Below, in pieces: positions 32,554-41,346 of a stretch of DNA of 64,000 nucleotides. The notes below the pieces were generated by a model. That model was not told the origin of the DNA, made no database searches, and saw nothing but the letters and a program-made list of their open reading frames with translations. The stretch is from Oscillospiraceae bacterium (GTDB lineage Bacteria > Bacillota > Clostridia > Oscillospirales > Acutalibacteraceae). The DNA lies in assembly GCA_910574995.1 (NCBI GenBank), contig CAJTCS010000008.1, positions 1 to 64,000 on the forward strand. Reading direction: 5' to 3'. Every line of letters begins with the position of its first letter. Position 1 is the stretch's first letter. Both the position numbers and the translations under genes were made by a program.

Positions 32554-34031
32554 TAACCTCAGCTTTCAACCGCCCTTCGTTTAAGCGTCTGATTGCCGAC
32601 ATTGAAGCTGGGAAGGTGGGCTGCGTGATAACCAAAGACCTTTCAAGGCTTGGGAGGAACTATATTGAAGCGGGCAGTTATATCGAAATCTTTTTCCCAA
32701 AACACAATGTAAGGTATATAGCGGTCACGGACGGCGTGGACAGCCTGACAAGGCAGGAAATGGATATTACGCCGTTCAAAAATATCCTGAATGATATGTA
32801 CAGCCGGGATATTTCAAAGAAAGTGCTTGCCGGGCGCATGACACGCTCCCGTCAGGGGAAGTTTTGCGGCGGGCAGCCGCCCCTTGGCCTGATGCGTGAC
32901 CCGGAGGAAAAGGGACACCTTATCCTTGACCCGGACACTGCGCCGACTATCCGTAAAATCTATGACCTTGCCTTAAACGGCTGGGGGTGTATGCGGATTG
33001 CCAAACAGCTTATGGAGGATAAAATCCCCATCACACGGGTAAAGGGCAATACGGAATGTGACGTGAATTATTACTCATGGGGGAGCGCACGGATTAGCCA
33101 TATCCTGCGGAACCCATTTTATAAGGGGGCGCATTTAGTCTGCCGGACGCACCAGAAAGGAATCCGCTCCAACACCTATGACATCATTCCCCGTGAGGAA
33201 TGGGAAGTGCTTGAGGGCTGCCATGAAGCTATCGTAAGCCCGGAGGACTGGGAAAAGGTGCAGGAACTGATTGACCGCCGCCCGCCTATCATGGAGGGGA
33301 ACGCTTGCCCCTTCTACAACCTGTTCCACGGCATTATCTACTGTGCCACCTGTGGGAAGTCCATGCAGGTACGCTATGAGAAGGTGGGCAGAACCGGGAA
33401 GAACCGCTTTACCGGCGAGGAACGGGAGCCGATAGACAAGGCGTATTATATCTGCCAGACGTATAACCGGCTTGGGAAGAACTCCTGCACCAGCCATAAG
33501 GTGGAAGCGAGGGATTTGTACAACCTTGTGCTGAAGGATATTCAGGAACTTGCGGCAATGGCGTTGAAAGACGTGGAATCGTTCTACCAGCGGATCAGCA
33601 GCCGCATGGAGCGGCGGTATCTGGCGGACGCTTGGGAGATGGAGAAGGAACGGGAGCGGCTGGAAGCAAGGAACCGGGAGATTGACGATATGTTCCTGAA
33701 CCTGTATACCGACAAGGCAAAGGGAATCCTGTCCGAGCAGCGGTTTGTGAAGCTGACGGCGGCAATGGAGCGGGAACAGGAGGAAAACCAGAAGCAGCTA
33801 AAAGAACTGGCACTCTCCCTGCGCCGCTCCAACGAGCAGGAAAGTGATGTCCGCACCTTTATCCGGGAAATCAGGCAGTACGCCGCAGTCCGGGAACTGG
33901 ACGAGGGTATCTTAAACCGCCTTATCAGCCGGATTCTGGTGGGGGAGGTGAAAAAGGTTGACGGGGAGAAATTTCAGGAAATCAAAATCATTTATAACTT
34001 TGTCGGGGAGATACCGGCGGTAACAGAATAA
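32554..34031 (+). pseudogene. Large serine recombinase, N-terminal catalytic part deleted
   Basis: The recognisable protein begins FNRPSFKRLIADIEAG and then runs through SRLGRNYIEAGSYIEI, the recombinase domain, a zinc ribbon (YCATCGKSM, YYICQTY) and a coiled coil to NFVGEIPAVTE. The first 75 residues or so of the resolvase domain, with the catalytic serine, are absent. The upstream tract still has the AGTACATATCATGCTTGTC leader found before the recombinase at 52227, so the deletion is internal. It ends at a terminator at 34042. The gene is dead unless supplied with a serine domain in trans. Confidence 0.85.
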
Positions 34032-34041
34032 CGGCAATGCC

Positions 34042-34077
34042 CTTCTCTCTTTTTGGGGGAAGGGTTTTCTTTTTGCC
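34042..34077 (+). terminator. Rho-independent terminator after the recombinase remnant
   Basis: CCCTTCTCTC and GGGGGAAGGG form a stem with a short loop, followed by TTTTCTTTTT. It lies 10 bases after the recombinase stop. Confidence 0.75.
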
Positions 34078-34134
34078 CGTACACGAAAAAGAAGCCGGGT
34101 TCCCTATTCTCCGGCTTCCAGAAAAAACTGGGAT

Positions 34135-34503
34135 TTATTTGATAGGTGTCCCAATGCGTTTATCCAATCTCCATTGTGGTGCCATTCCATCATCGGCATA
34201 ATATTCGTCCATTGCTGTAATTTTATCGTTTTTTGTTTGAATAAACGAAGTCACATGAAAAGAAATACTTCTATCTTTGGGATAGATACGAACAACTGTA
34301 ATAATTAAATCATTCACAATTTCTACTCTTTCAACGAGTCCGTCCCATTCTCCGGGGTACTCACAATTCGCAACAATATATTCATCCACCGTAAAATGCT
34401 CGTTGGTGCAATGCCAATTTACATAGGCTTCTGCATGAAAGTATTTTCTAATTTCTCTTTCATCTTGGGCAAGAACGGCTTTCCAAAATTGTTCTATATT
34501 CAT
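34135..34503 (-). CDS. SnoaL-like / nuclear transport factor 2 family protein
   Basis: A 122-residue protein (NIEQFWKAVLAQDEREIRKY, VNWHCTNEHFTVDEYIVANC, SFIQTKNDKITAMDEYYADDG) with the length and pattern of the NTF2/SnoaL-like fold, probably binding a small molecule. ATG 34503 has an AAAGGAG site. It is the last gene of an AT-rich minus-strand block with three acetyltransferases and a small membrane protein. Codon and base use differ sharply from the ICE genes, so the block is a separate acquisition. The ligand is unknown. Confidence 0.7.
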   Translation of the reverse strand: MNIEQFWKAVLAQDEREIRKYFHAEAYVNWHCTNEHFTVDEYIVANCEYPGEWDGLVERVEIVNDLIITVVRIYPKDRSISFHVTSFIQTKNDKITAMDEYYADDGMAPQWRLDKRIGTPIK

Positions 34504-34564
34504 AATTTTCTCCTTTAAATTGCGATTTCCCAGTATGTCAAACTGGAAATGGTTGAGAAAGACA

Positions 34565-35095
34565 CTATATTGAAATCCAAAATCTTTGAATAATGCCACT
34601 TTTACTTAATCCCACTGTATCAACAATTTCATTTTCCATCACTCCACCGTTTTTAATAATCGTCCTTTGCGAAGCTACATTTCGCTTATCGCAGGTTACT
34701 AAAACCTTGCTTTCTCCAAACGCACGGCAAAAAGGTAAAACTAATCCCAGCATTTCAGACGCATAACCTTTTCGTCTTTCTGACGGACGAACACTATATC
34801 CAATATTACCCCCAAAATTTTTGAGAAAATCCGATAATGGGTGTCGAAAATCAATCATACCAACAACAAAATCGTCTTTTCGCCTTACCGCTAAAAACAC
34901 TTCTGATGGAACATATCCGCTTTTATATTTTTCTCTTAATCTTCTCTCAAAGTCAATCCACTCATCAAATGATTGGACATCTTCAAGACCTGCACAACCA
35001 TCAAAACTATCTCCACATTGTAACATTTCTTCTTTATATGACATGACTTGTTTTGCATATAGTTTAGATGGCCTAACCAACATCAATTCACGCAT
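34565..35095 (-). CDS. GNAT family N-acetyltransferase (RimJ/RimL-like)
   Basis: A 176-residue acetyltransferase. The acetyl-CoA binding region is NIGYSVRPSERRKGYASEML, followed by VTCDKRNVASQRTIIKNGG. The length and the conserved RxxGxA-type loop fit the GNAT fold of RimJ/RimL-like enzymes. I chose ATG 35095 since the GTGAGG site lies nine bases upstream; earlier ATGs overlap that site. It is the first of three different acetyltransferase genes in this AT-rich block. The substrate is unknown. Confidence 0.8.
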   Translation of the reverse strand: MRELMLVRPSKLYAKQVMSYKEEMLQCGDSFDGCAGLEDVQSFDEWIDFERRLREKYKSGYVPSEVFLAVRRKDDFVVGMIDFRHPLSDFLKNFGGNIGYSVRPSERRKGYASEMLGLVLPFCRAFGESKVLVTCDKRNVASQRTIIKNGGVMENEIVDTVGLSKSGIIQRFWISI

Positions 35096-35124
35096 CACAT
35101 TCATCCTCACAAATTTGAATTTAT

Positions 35125-35613
35125 CTATACAAGGAAATACAATACCTCTCTTATATCTTTCCCACCGATATTATCATCCCGAAATACTTCTGAATAAATA
35201 AATCCGTTTTTTTCATAAAATTTTCTTGCTCTATGATTATCCTCCAAAACCCATAAAAGCACTTTACTAAATCCGCATTGTTTTAATTCTTTAATACACT
35301 TGTTAAGCAATAACCTACCGTATCCTTTTCCAATGTAATCAGGCAAAAAATATATGGAAACGATTTCTCCATATTCGCTGTATTTTTCCCATCTTGATTT
35401 ACAGAAACTTGCAGTACCTATAAGACGCCCATGTTCTATCAGAACAAGGTTATTCATACCAATTTTATTGATACTATTAGCCCATTGCCCCGTTGGAATA
35501 CTATTAAGATAGTTTTGAGGAATAATGTTTTTATATGCGTATTTCCAACTACTTTCATATATTTTGCTTATTTCAAGAGGATTATCATCTTTGGTGATGT
35601 ATCTAATCTCCAT
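35125..35613 (-). CDS. GNAT family N-acetyltransferase
   Basis: A 162-residue GNAT protein with the acetyl-CoA loop DYIGKGYGRLLLNKCI (Q/R-x-x-G-x-G/A type) and LEDNHRARKFYEKNGFIY at the end. It starts at ATG 35613 with AAGGAG. It differs from its neighbours in sequence, so the three GNAT genes are not a recent triplication. The likely role is modification of a small molecule, antibiotic or protein N-terminus; nothing here decides which. Confidence 0.85.
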   Translation of the reverse strand: MEIRYITKDDNPLEISKIYESSWKYAYKNIIPQNYLNSIPTGQWANSINKIGMNNLVLIEHGRLIGTASFCKSRWEKYSEYGEIVSIYFLPDYIGKGYGRLLLNKCIKELKQCGFSKVLLWVLEDNHRARKFYEKNGFIYSEVFRDDNIGGKDIREVLYFLV

Positions 35614-35661
35614 TTCAACAACTCCTTAAATACCGATTTGTTCAAATCTATAAACTGGAAT

Positions 35662-36147
35662 CTATCTATTTTCCATAATCAATTCTTTGCACTTCCATTC
35701 CTCACCCAGAATACAATATCTTTCTGTTGTATCAAGAACTACGTCGCTAAAACCGACTGCCTTATAACAGTAATAAGCTGGAAGATTATTCTCAAAAACA
35801 CCCAATGATACTTTTTTTGCTCCATATATTTCAAATGCAAATTTTAGACCTAACTGGAGCATAGCTTTTCCATAGCCTTTTCCTCTCTTGTGAGGATTTA
35901 TAATAACAAATCCAAAGCGTAATTCATCCAAAGATTCATCAGGATTCCTTAGTGTAAAAAAACCAACAATTCCAGTTTCATCAAATGCAGTAAACGGCAT
36001 TAGAGATTCAACAAAGCAAAATTCATTTTGTGTTATTGGGTAATTACCAAGTACACCTGCTGTCCATTGATAAAATGCTTTTTCATCTTGACACCACGAT
36101 AATATCGTATCTACATCCGAAGCTTTATATGGTCTTATTCTAATCAT
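35662..36147 (-). CDS. GNAT family N-acetyltransferase
   Basis: A 161-residue GNAT enzyme with FVIINPHKRGKGYGKAML as acetyl-CoA loop and LGVFENNLPAYYCYKAVGF near the end. It starts MIRIRPYKASDVDTIL at ATG 36147. Third acetyltransferase of the AT-rich block, transcribed with the others and with the downstream membrane gene. Substrate unknown. Confidence 0.85.
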   Translation of the reverse strand: MIRIRPYKASDVDTILSWCQDEKAFYQWTAGVLGNYPITQNEFCFVESLMPFTAFDETGIVGFFTLRNPDESLDELRFGFVIINPHKRGKGYGKAMLQLGLKFAFEIYGAKKVSLGVFENNLPAYYCYKAVGFSDVVLDTTERYCILGEEWKCKELIMENR

Positions 36148-36170
36148 ATATTTTCCCTCGCAAATTTGAA

Positions 36171-36413
36171 TTATAGCAATCGGCTAACCAAATTAAATGC
36201 TGTGACTGCATAAACAAAAATTGCTACTCCGCCAAAAATAGCAGCATCTGTTTTCGATTTTTTATCATAGCATTCTTTCGCATTTAATGACATAACTAAT
36301 CCCATAAACACAAACATAATAGGTAACGTTATATCATAAGGCAGTAATTTCATCAATCCAATAGAACCAAAAACAACTGTCAGAACCGAAAATACTATTT
36401 TCCAAATACGCAT
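36171..36413 (-). CDS. Small two- or three-helix membrane protein
   Basis: An 80-residue protein with hydrophobic helices (WKIVFSVLTVVFGSIGLM, ITLPIMFVFMGLVMSLNA, AIFGGVAIFVYAVTAFNL) and a short charged loop KECYDKKSKTD. It resembles small DUF3953-type membrane proteins of Firmicutes, but I am not sure of the family. ATG 36413 has AAGGAG. It is the first gene of the minus-strand AT-rich cargo block. Confidence 0.6.
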   Translation of the reverse strand: MRIWKIVFSVLTVVFGSIGLMKLLPYDITLPIMFVFMGLVMSLNAKECYDKKSKTDAAIFGGVAIFVYAVTAFNLVSRLL

Positions 36414-36527
36414 ATATATTTCTCCTTATATTCTGATTTGCTATAGTTTAGCACATTTATAGAACATCTACAAGATTCCGTGTATGAAAAAGCAAAAGGA
36501 ATGAATTCTTCACTTGACAATGTGTCA

Positions 36528-36793
36528 AAGAGCTTATGACGCAGGACGAAATTGCCGTCATGGACGGCGGCAAGTGCATTTTACAGGTGCGCGGGGTGCG
36601 CCCGTTCTTCTCGGATAAGTTTGATATAACGAAGCACCCGCAGTATAAGTACCTGTCCGACGCTGACCCGAAGAATAACTTTGACATGGAGAAGCACCTA
36701 AGACGCCGCCCCGCCATTGTCAAGCCTGATGAAGTCTTTGACTACTACGAGATCGACGCGGAGGAATTGCAGGAGGATGGGGACAGTGAATAA
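36528..36793 (+). pseudogene. TraG/VirD4 coupling protein, C-terminal fragment (ICE2)
   Basis: The frame reads ELMTQDEIAVMDGGKCILQV and continues to EVFDYYEIDAEEL and EDGDSE, matching the last 85 residues of the ICE1 coupling protein (SQDEIAVMDGGKCILQI, VFDFYEIDLSDEE). Everything before it is missing and is replaced at about 36527 by AT-rich DNA. It starts a plus-strand ICE fragment that continues with a small ORF and Maff2, i.e. the same order as in a Tn1549-like ICE. Confidence 0.85.
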
Positions 36794-36929
36794 GAAAATC
36801 ATTCCTTTTCCCGTCCGAAAGCCCATGACGGACAGGCATGGACAGGAGCAGCAGCGGCAAGCCGAAATCCGGCAGTTTATCGCCGCTTGCGAAAAGCTCT
36901 ATGAACGGCAGCAGGCGCAGCGCGGCTAA
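36786..36929 (+). CDS. Small conserved ICE protein between TraG and Maff2
   Basis: A 47-residue basic protein (VNKKIIPFPVRKPMTDRHG, then IRQFIAACEKLYERQQAQRG) starting at GTG 36786 with GGAGG, overlapping the TraG fragment by 8 bases. Small ORFs of this type follow TraG in related ICEs. It is not present between TraG and Maff2 of ICE1, so ICE2 belongs to a different subtype. No function is known. Confidence 0.6.
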   Translation: MNKKIIPFPVRKPMTDRHGQEQQRQAEIRQFIAACEKLYERQQAQRG

Positions 36930-37048
36930 ACCCGTCTGCGCCTTTTCCATATCCAGCAGACTTTAAGGAGGTGGTAACACAATCAGAAACGTAAACATCG
37001 GCTACATGATACGCGCCCCCACCGGGCGCAATTATCCATATCCACGCA

Positions 37049-37076
37049 GCCGCCGGAAGCATACGGCGGCTTTTTT
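37049..37076 (+). terminator. Hairpin with T run upstream of the ICE2 Maff2 gene
   Basis: GCCGCCG (37049-37055) pairs with CGGCGGC (37064-37070), followed by six Ts, 64 bases before the Maff2 ATG. Being inside the transfer operon it is more likely an attenuator than an end of transcription. The 36930-37139 gap has no clear gene. Confidence 0.6.
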
Positions 37077-37139
37077 GGCGGCAAGACCGCCCTTGCCCTT
37101 TTGGGGCAGCCGCATAGAGCGGCAGGAAAGGAGCTTTTT

Positions 37140-37280
37140 ATGGCATTTTTCAATTCTGCGGTTGGTGTTCTCCAGACCCTCGTTATCGCGCTGGGCGCGG
37201 GCCTCGGCATTTGGGGCGTTATCAATCTGCTTGAGGGCTACGGCAACGACAATCCCGGTGCCAATGCTCATGTACGGTAA
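37140..37280 (+). pseudogene. Maff2 family protein, N-terminal half (cut by IME2)
   Basis: ATG 37140 (AAAGGAG site) opens MAFFNSAVGVLQTLVIALGA, GVINLLEGYGNDNPGA, then enters IME2 at 37265 and stops after NAHVR. The C-terminal piece lies at 42476. This is the same codon position (GGT-xCC-AA|A) as in the IME1 insertion at 28733, in a clearly different Maff2 allele. Confidence 0.88.
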
Positions 37281-37362
37281 AGAAGCAAGCAACCGAAAAC
37301 AAGAGATAGACTGCCAGCACCACACTATTCCGAACCAAAGAAACCAAAGACCAAAAGACAAG

Positions 37363-37511
37363 CACCGTGGAAATGTGTATAACTTGCTATTCCGTCATGG
37401 AAAAGTCCGTTCACAGAACATGGAAAAGCTAAAGTGCAGCTTTCCCACATTCTGCAAACGGACTTTCCCGCAACTCCATAAGATAGCAAGTTATGCACAT
37501 TACGCACAGTG
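37363..37511. repeat. 149-base nested palindrome with DnaA-box-like sequences, IME2 copy
   Basis: Homologous to 28487-28634 in opposite orientation. Outer arms share TGTGTATAACTTGCTAT and ATAGCAAGTTATGCACA, including both DnaA-box-like words. Middle arms AAGTCCG/CGGACTT differ from the IME1 arms AACTCT/AGAGTT but still pair. The inner GGAAAAGCT...AGCTTTCC part is nearly unchanged. Confidence 0.7.
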
Positions 37512-37648
37512 CCGACTACTACGGAATCCACCCTATCTTTCATATCTTTTTATAAATTCTTAAATTTCCTTTAGGGTATTGCATTATCACCTACAAAGTG
37601 TTAAGATATTCATACACCCACAAAATGTTAAGGTAAAAGGAGGACAAA

Positions 37649-38023
37649 ATGACACAGCAAATTTCTGAATCCGAATTGGTACTAATGAAAATCATTTGGA
37701 GGAATGGAGGGGCAGCTTTATACTCCGTCATCATGGAGGAATTGGAGAAAGACAGGAACGAATGGAAGAATAATACCGTACTCACACTGCTTTCCCGATT
37801 AGGAGAAAAAAAGTTCTTAAAAGTCAAAAAAATCGGCAGGAAGAATGAGTATGTGGCTATGGTAACAGAAGCAGAATATCAGACCATGCAGACCCACAGC
37901 TTTCTTGATAAAGTCTACGGCGGGAATGTGAAAAATTTAGTGTCAACCTTGTTGCGGCAGGATATTCTTTCAGCAGACGAGTTGAAAGAAATTGAATCGT
38001 TTTGGAGAAAAGAAAATGAATGA
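37649..38023 (+). CDS. BlaI/MecI-type repressor (IME2 cargo)
   Basis: A 124-residue winged-helix repressor (ISESELVLMKIIWRNGGAAL, WKNNTVLTLLSRLGEKKFLK) of the BlaI/MecI/CopY family with the C-terminal dimer region ending SADELKEIESFWRKE. ATG 37649 has AGGAGG. Its stop overlaps the M56 gene by 8 bases, so the pair forms the usual sensor/repressor operon. No beta-lactamase or other target gene is nearby, so it may control a distant gene or a self-contained response. It replaces the TetR/hydrolase cargo of IME1. Confidence 0.9.
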   Translation: MTQQISESELVLMKIIWRNGGAALYSVIMEELEKDRNEWKNNTVLTLLSRLGEKKFLKVKKIGRKNEYVAMVTEAEYQTMQTHSFLDKVYGGNVKNLVSTLLRQDILSADELKEIESFWRKENE

Positions 38024-39785
38024 ATTTATGAAAATATTATTGTCGCTGTCTGTTTCCGGCACACTGTTATTACTTCTCATTCTGGGATTGAAACCGCTAT
38101 ATAAAAGTAGATTCAGCAAACGATGGCAATACTATATCTGGATAATTGTTGCGTTGCGGTTTTTGCTTCCTTTTACCCCCGATACTACGATTGTTGGGAG
38201 CCTGTTTGAAAAGCCCGGCACAACAGTGATAACAAATGAAATCCCCACAAGCCCGAATGTACCAGCTCCCGCAAATACAGATAACAGTAAAACAGAGCCA
38301 ATACAGGCAGACCGGGATATAGCCGCCGCTATGCGTGAGCCATTTAACAGATACGTCTGCCTGTTTTTTATCTGGTCAGTATTTGCATTGGTTCTATTTG
38401 TGCGTAAGATAACGATTTACCAAGGCTTTATCCAATACATCAAAGCGGGTAGTACAGAAGTATCGGATATTAAAACCTTGAATTTGCTATCTGATTGTGA
38501 AGAAAAACTGAATATCAAAACAAGAGTGGAGCTATCCCACAATCCGTTGATTGCTTCCCCTATAATGATTGGCTTCTTTCGTGCAAGAATTGTTTTACCA
38601 GCCTGCGAATTGGACGATAAAGAATGGTCTTATATCTTTGTGCATGAGCTGATTCACTACAAGCAGAGGGATATGTTCTACAAATGGCTGATACAGATTG
38701 TTGTCTGCGCCCATTGGTTCAATCCTTTTGTATATTTGTTGGAAAAGGAAGTGAATAAATCTTGTGAATTGTCATGTGATGAAAAAGTTATATCCATACT
38801 TGACGACAAAGCAAGGCGTGAATATGGAGATACTCTGATTTCCTTTTTGCAGTCAAACAATCTCTACAAAAGTTCTTTAGCTTCTGTCACTTTGACAGAG
38901 GGAGCAGAACAGTTAAAAGAAAGGTTAGGTGCTATTATGAAATTTAAGAAAAAATCAAAGGGCATTATTGCCATTACCGCTATTTTCTCTGTTTTAGTTT
39001 GCGTTTGTTTTTTTGTGACTGGTGCGTATGCCGCCTCTCCTGCGACTAACAATAACTTAGTTTTGAAAGATAATGGCAAGCCGAATGAAGTATCAATAAA
39101 AACCGAATCGGATAGAAATATAAAAGAAACTGAAAATAAAACAGAGAAAACGGAGAATCAATATTCCACAGAATACGCACAGCATGGAATCACTGTCACA
39201 GACGGTATTTACTACTATCACGGTGAACGTGTCAGAATTTTTATGGACTTACGAATGAATGGCTCTTTTGAAAATTTTATTTTTGATAACGAGGGAAGTA
39301 TAGATTTGCGTGTGTTACGGGATAAAAATAATTCCATTACAAATGTTGAATATCTTACAGAATCAGAAGCAGATGAATTGCTTTATTATATGGACGAGTA
39401 TTCACCGGACAACCAATTAGAAGTGCCACTGGAAAAAGAAGATTCACTTGATAATTCAGATGTGCCGTTAAAAGACCAAAATATTGGAAGAAGTGCCAGA
39501 GTAACAAAGGAAGAACTTTCAGAAGAACTTAGGGATATTATAAGCTCTTGCGATACAGAAACATGGTATGTAATTAAAAGTGCCGGGTATCAATATATCT
39601 ATTTTGGCGGCTTGCCTTACAATTACGCTTTCCAGCCGGAAATTTACACAGACCGTAATAGTGGTACGGTAAATGTTTTTGATATGGGTACTACAACTGG
39701 AAACTATGTACTGCTTGAGATTCAGCAAAATGTGTCCTTAACTATTAACTATAACGGAACACAAATTTCATATACGGAACTGTAA
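38016..39785 (+). CDS. M56/BlaR1-type membrane metallopeptidase sensor with long extracellular tail
   Basis: A 589-residue protein. The N-terminal half has transmembrane helices around a cytoplasmic zinc-peptidase with HELIH (FVHELIHYKQRDM, near residue 210) and the CELSCDEKV box. A further helix (IAITAIFSVLVCVCFFVTGA) leads to a 240-residue extracellular region. That region lacks the penicillin-binding domain of classic BlaR1; instead it has a GITVTDGIYYYHGERV-type domain I do not recognise. It should sense an external signal and cleave the BlaI-like repressor encoded just before it. Confidence 0.85.
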   Translation: MNEFMKILLSLSVSGTLLLLLILGLKPLYKSRFSKRWQYYIWIIVALRFLLPFTPDTTIVGSLFEKPGTTVITNEIPTSPNVPAPANTDNSKTEPIQADRDIAAAMREPFNRYVCLFFIWSVFALVLFVRKITIYQGFIQYIKAGSTEVSDIKTLNLLSDCEEKLNIKTRVELSHNPLIASPIMIGFFRARIVLPACELDDKEWSYIFVHELIHYKQRDMFYKWLIQIVVCAHWFNPFVYLLEKEVNKSCELSCDEKVISILDDKARREYGDTLISFLQSNNLYKSSLASVTLTEGAEQLKERLGAIMKFKKKSKGIIAITAIFSVLVCVCFFVTGAYAASPATNNNLVLKDNGKPNEVSIKTESDRNIKETENKTEKTENQYSTEYAQHGITVTDGIYYYHGERVRIFMDLRMNGSFENFIFDNEGSIDLRVLRDKNNSITNVEYLTESEADELLYYMDEYSPDNQLEVPLEKEDSLDNSDVPLKDQNIGRSARVTKEELSEELRDIISSCDTETWYVIKSAGYQYIYFGGLPYNYAFQPEIYTDRNSGTVNVFDMGTTTGNYVLLEIQQNVSLTINYNGTQISYTEL

Positions 39786-39825
39786 ACTACGCACCGCCCC
39801 ATGTGGGAGAAAGGGGGAATCGCTT

Positions 39826-40284
39826 ATGCCTTGCACAGAAGCATACAGAGAACACATCATGTATACTTTCAACGGCTATTGCAAGACCGTCATACGCTTT
39901 GCGGCTATCAACGCATGGCGTGACAGGAGCAGGCGGCGGCAAAAGGAAATATCCCTTGAATACCTCACAGAAGAAAAGTTTTACCCTTTAGGCACAACAG
40001 ACAAATATTTTGAAGCACCTTATGAAGAATACCCTATAACGATATGCGGTCAGACAGTTATCCTCACCAATGGGGAGCTTGCCGCCGCCCTGTTTTCCTT
40101 GCCGGAGAGAAACCGGGAAATCATATTCCTTTATTTTTTCGGGGATTATACGCAACAGGAAATCGGGAAAATGTACGGACGTTGCCGGAGTACGACCGGG
40201 TATCTAATCCGCAGGACGTTAAAACTCCTGCAAAGGAAAATGGAGGTGCTTTCACATGGGGAATCCGAATCTTTTGCCCTATGA
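39826..40284 (+). CDS. Sigma-70 family (region 4) regulator of IME2
   Basis: A 152-residue homologue of the IME1 protein at 25838-26296, with only a few substitutions. Region 4 is PERNREIIFLYFFGDYTQQE followed by IGKMYGRCRSTTGYLIRR. ATG 39826 has a GGGGGAA site. It follows the M56 gene after 40 bases, at the edge between cargo and conserved mobilization genes, and overlaps the next HTH gene by 29 bases. Confidence 0.82.
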   Translation: MPCTEAYREHIMYTFNGYCKTVIRFAAINAWRDRSRRRQKEISLEYLTEEKFYPLGTTDKYFEAPYEEYPITICGQTVILTNGELAAALFSLPERNREIIFLYFFGDYTQQEIGKMYGRCRSTTGYLIRRTLKLLQRKMEVLSHGESESFAL

Positions 40285-40480
40285 AACGATTGTCCGGGCG
40301 ACCAGCGGAGAGCCGGAAGCCGTGGACGAGGTTTTACGGCATTACAGCAAGCGTATCCGAATCGCCGCCATTGAAAACGGGCATATCGACAGGGATACCG
40401 AGGACAGCATAAAACAGCGGCTTGTCACTGCCCTGTTCAAGTTCCGTTTTGATGAACAGCCATACCGAAAAACTGAATAA
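40256..40480 (+). CDS. Conjugative-transposon HTH protein (HTH_16 type), IME2 copy
   Basis: A 74-residue near-identical partner of 25642-25866 (NPNLLPYETIVRATSGEPEA, IDRDTEDSIKQRLVTALFKF). ATG 40256 has GGAGG inside the sigma-like gene. It probably works with the sigma-like protein. A conserved terminator module follows directly. Confidence 0.78.
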   Translation: MGNPNLLPYETIVRATSGEPEAVDEVLRHYSKRIRIAAIENGHIDRDTEDSIKQRLVTALFKFRFDEQPYRKTE

Positions 40481-40482
40481 CC

Positions 40483-40541
40483 GCCGCTACATAGAAGCGG
40501 CACACCAAGACAGGAAATCAAAAAAGGTTTCCTGTTTTTTT
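40483..40541 (+). terminator. Conserved hairpin pair ending in a T-run terminator, IME2 copy
   Basis: GCCGCT-ACATAGA-AGCGGC, then ACACC, then stem CAGGAAA/TTTCCTG with seven Ts. It is the counterpart of 25581-25639 and 47168-47225. Confidence 0.75.
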
Positions 40542-40699
40542 GCGCCCATTTTTGGCATTTTCAAAAATCGCCAGTATTATGCCGTGCAAAGGGGGATAAA
40601 AAGAAATTTCTCAAAATTCCCGCCTATTCCGGCTTGCGTGGTGTTGTAAGGAATGAGGGGAAATTTCCACAAATCAACGTCCATTTTGCTTTTTGCTGG

Positions 40700-40918
40700 T
40701 TTGTAGGTATCAGAGGGAGAAATACCGCCGCTGCTTTGGCAAAATCCCCGCTTGCGGCACTAAAGGTATTGAGGGAAGCCCATACAGAGGAAGCCACCAC
40801 TTTTTAAGAGCAAGATTCTACCATAGTACCAAATTTCGCCTACCGGCTCATTTTGTCCTGCGGGAATCTTGTTGGGGTTGCCACCCCAAGCCCGCCTTTT
40901 GCGGCTTGCGCCGCTTGA
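40700..40918 (+). other. Conserved mob-operon leader of IME2 (candidate oriT)
   Basis: Counterpart of 25262-25489: high identity through the AAATCCCCGCTTGCGGCACT region and a GGGGTTGCCACCCC hairpin (about 40873-40886) before MobC. A TAA at 40805 interrupts the frame that is open in IME1, which argues for a DNA-level role. Confidence 0.45.
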
Positions 40919-40950
40919 AAAAATCCCCCCATGAAAGGAGGTTCACAGCC

Positions 40951-41346
40951 ATGAAAAGATACAACACGCCCCACCGCCACCGGGTAATCAAAACACGCTT
41001 GACCGAGGAAGAATACGCCGAGTTTTCCGAGCGTGTCACCCTCTGCAAAATGAGCCAGTCCGAGTTTATCCGGCAAGCCCTTACCAAGTCAAGAATACAG
41101 CCTGTTATCACCGTTTCCCCGGTCAATGATGAATTGTTATCTGCCGTTGGGAAACTCACAGCCGAGTACGGGAAAATCGGCAGCAACTTGAATCAGATTG
41201 CCCGCTGTCTGAACGAATACGGCGCACCTTATAATACCCTCTCCAATGAGGTACGAGCCGCCCTGTCCGGGCTTTCCGCCTTAAAGTTTGAAGTCTTGCA
41301 GAAAGTAGGTGAAGCCGTTGGCAACATTCAAACATATCAGCTCTAA
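40951..41346 (+). CDS. mobC: MobC-like relaxosome accessory protein, IME2 copy
   Basis: A 131-residue homologue of the IME1 MobC, with HRVIKTRLTEEEYAEFSERV and GSNLNQIARCLNEYG. ATG 40951 has AAAGGAGG. It overlaps the relaxase fragment by 38 bases as in IME1. It is intact although its relaxase is broken, so it could act with a relaxase supplied in trans. Confidence 0.85.
   Translation: MKRYNTPHRHRVIKTRLTEEEYAEFSERVTLCKMSQSEFIRQALTKSRIQPVITVSPVNDELLSAVGKLTAEYGKIGSNLNQIARCLNEYGAPYNTLSNEVRAALSGLSALKFEVLQKVGEAVGNIQTYQL

Noticed and set aside
40693-40950. N-terminal extension of the IME2 MobC
   Set aside because: IME1 MobC starts at the equivalent of 40951 with AAAGGAGG; the extension translates the conserved mob leader.
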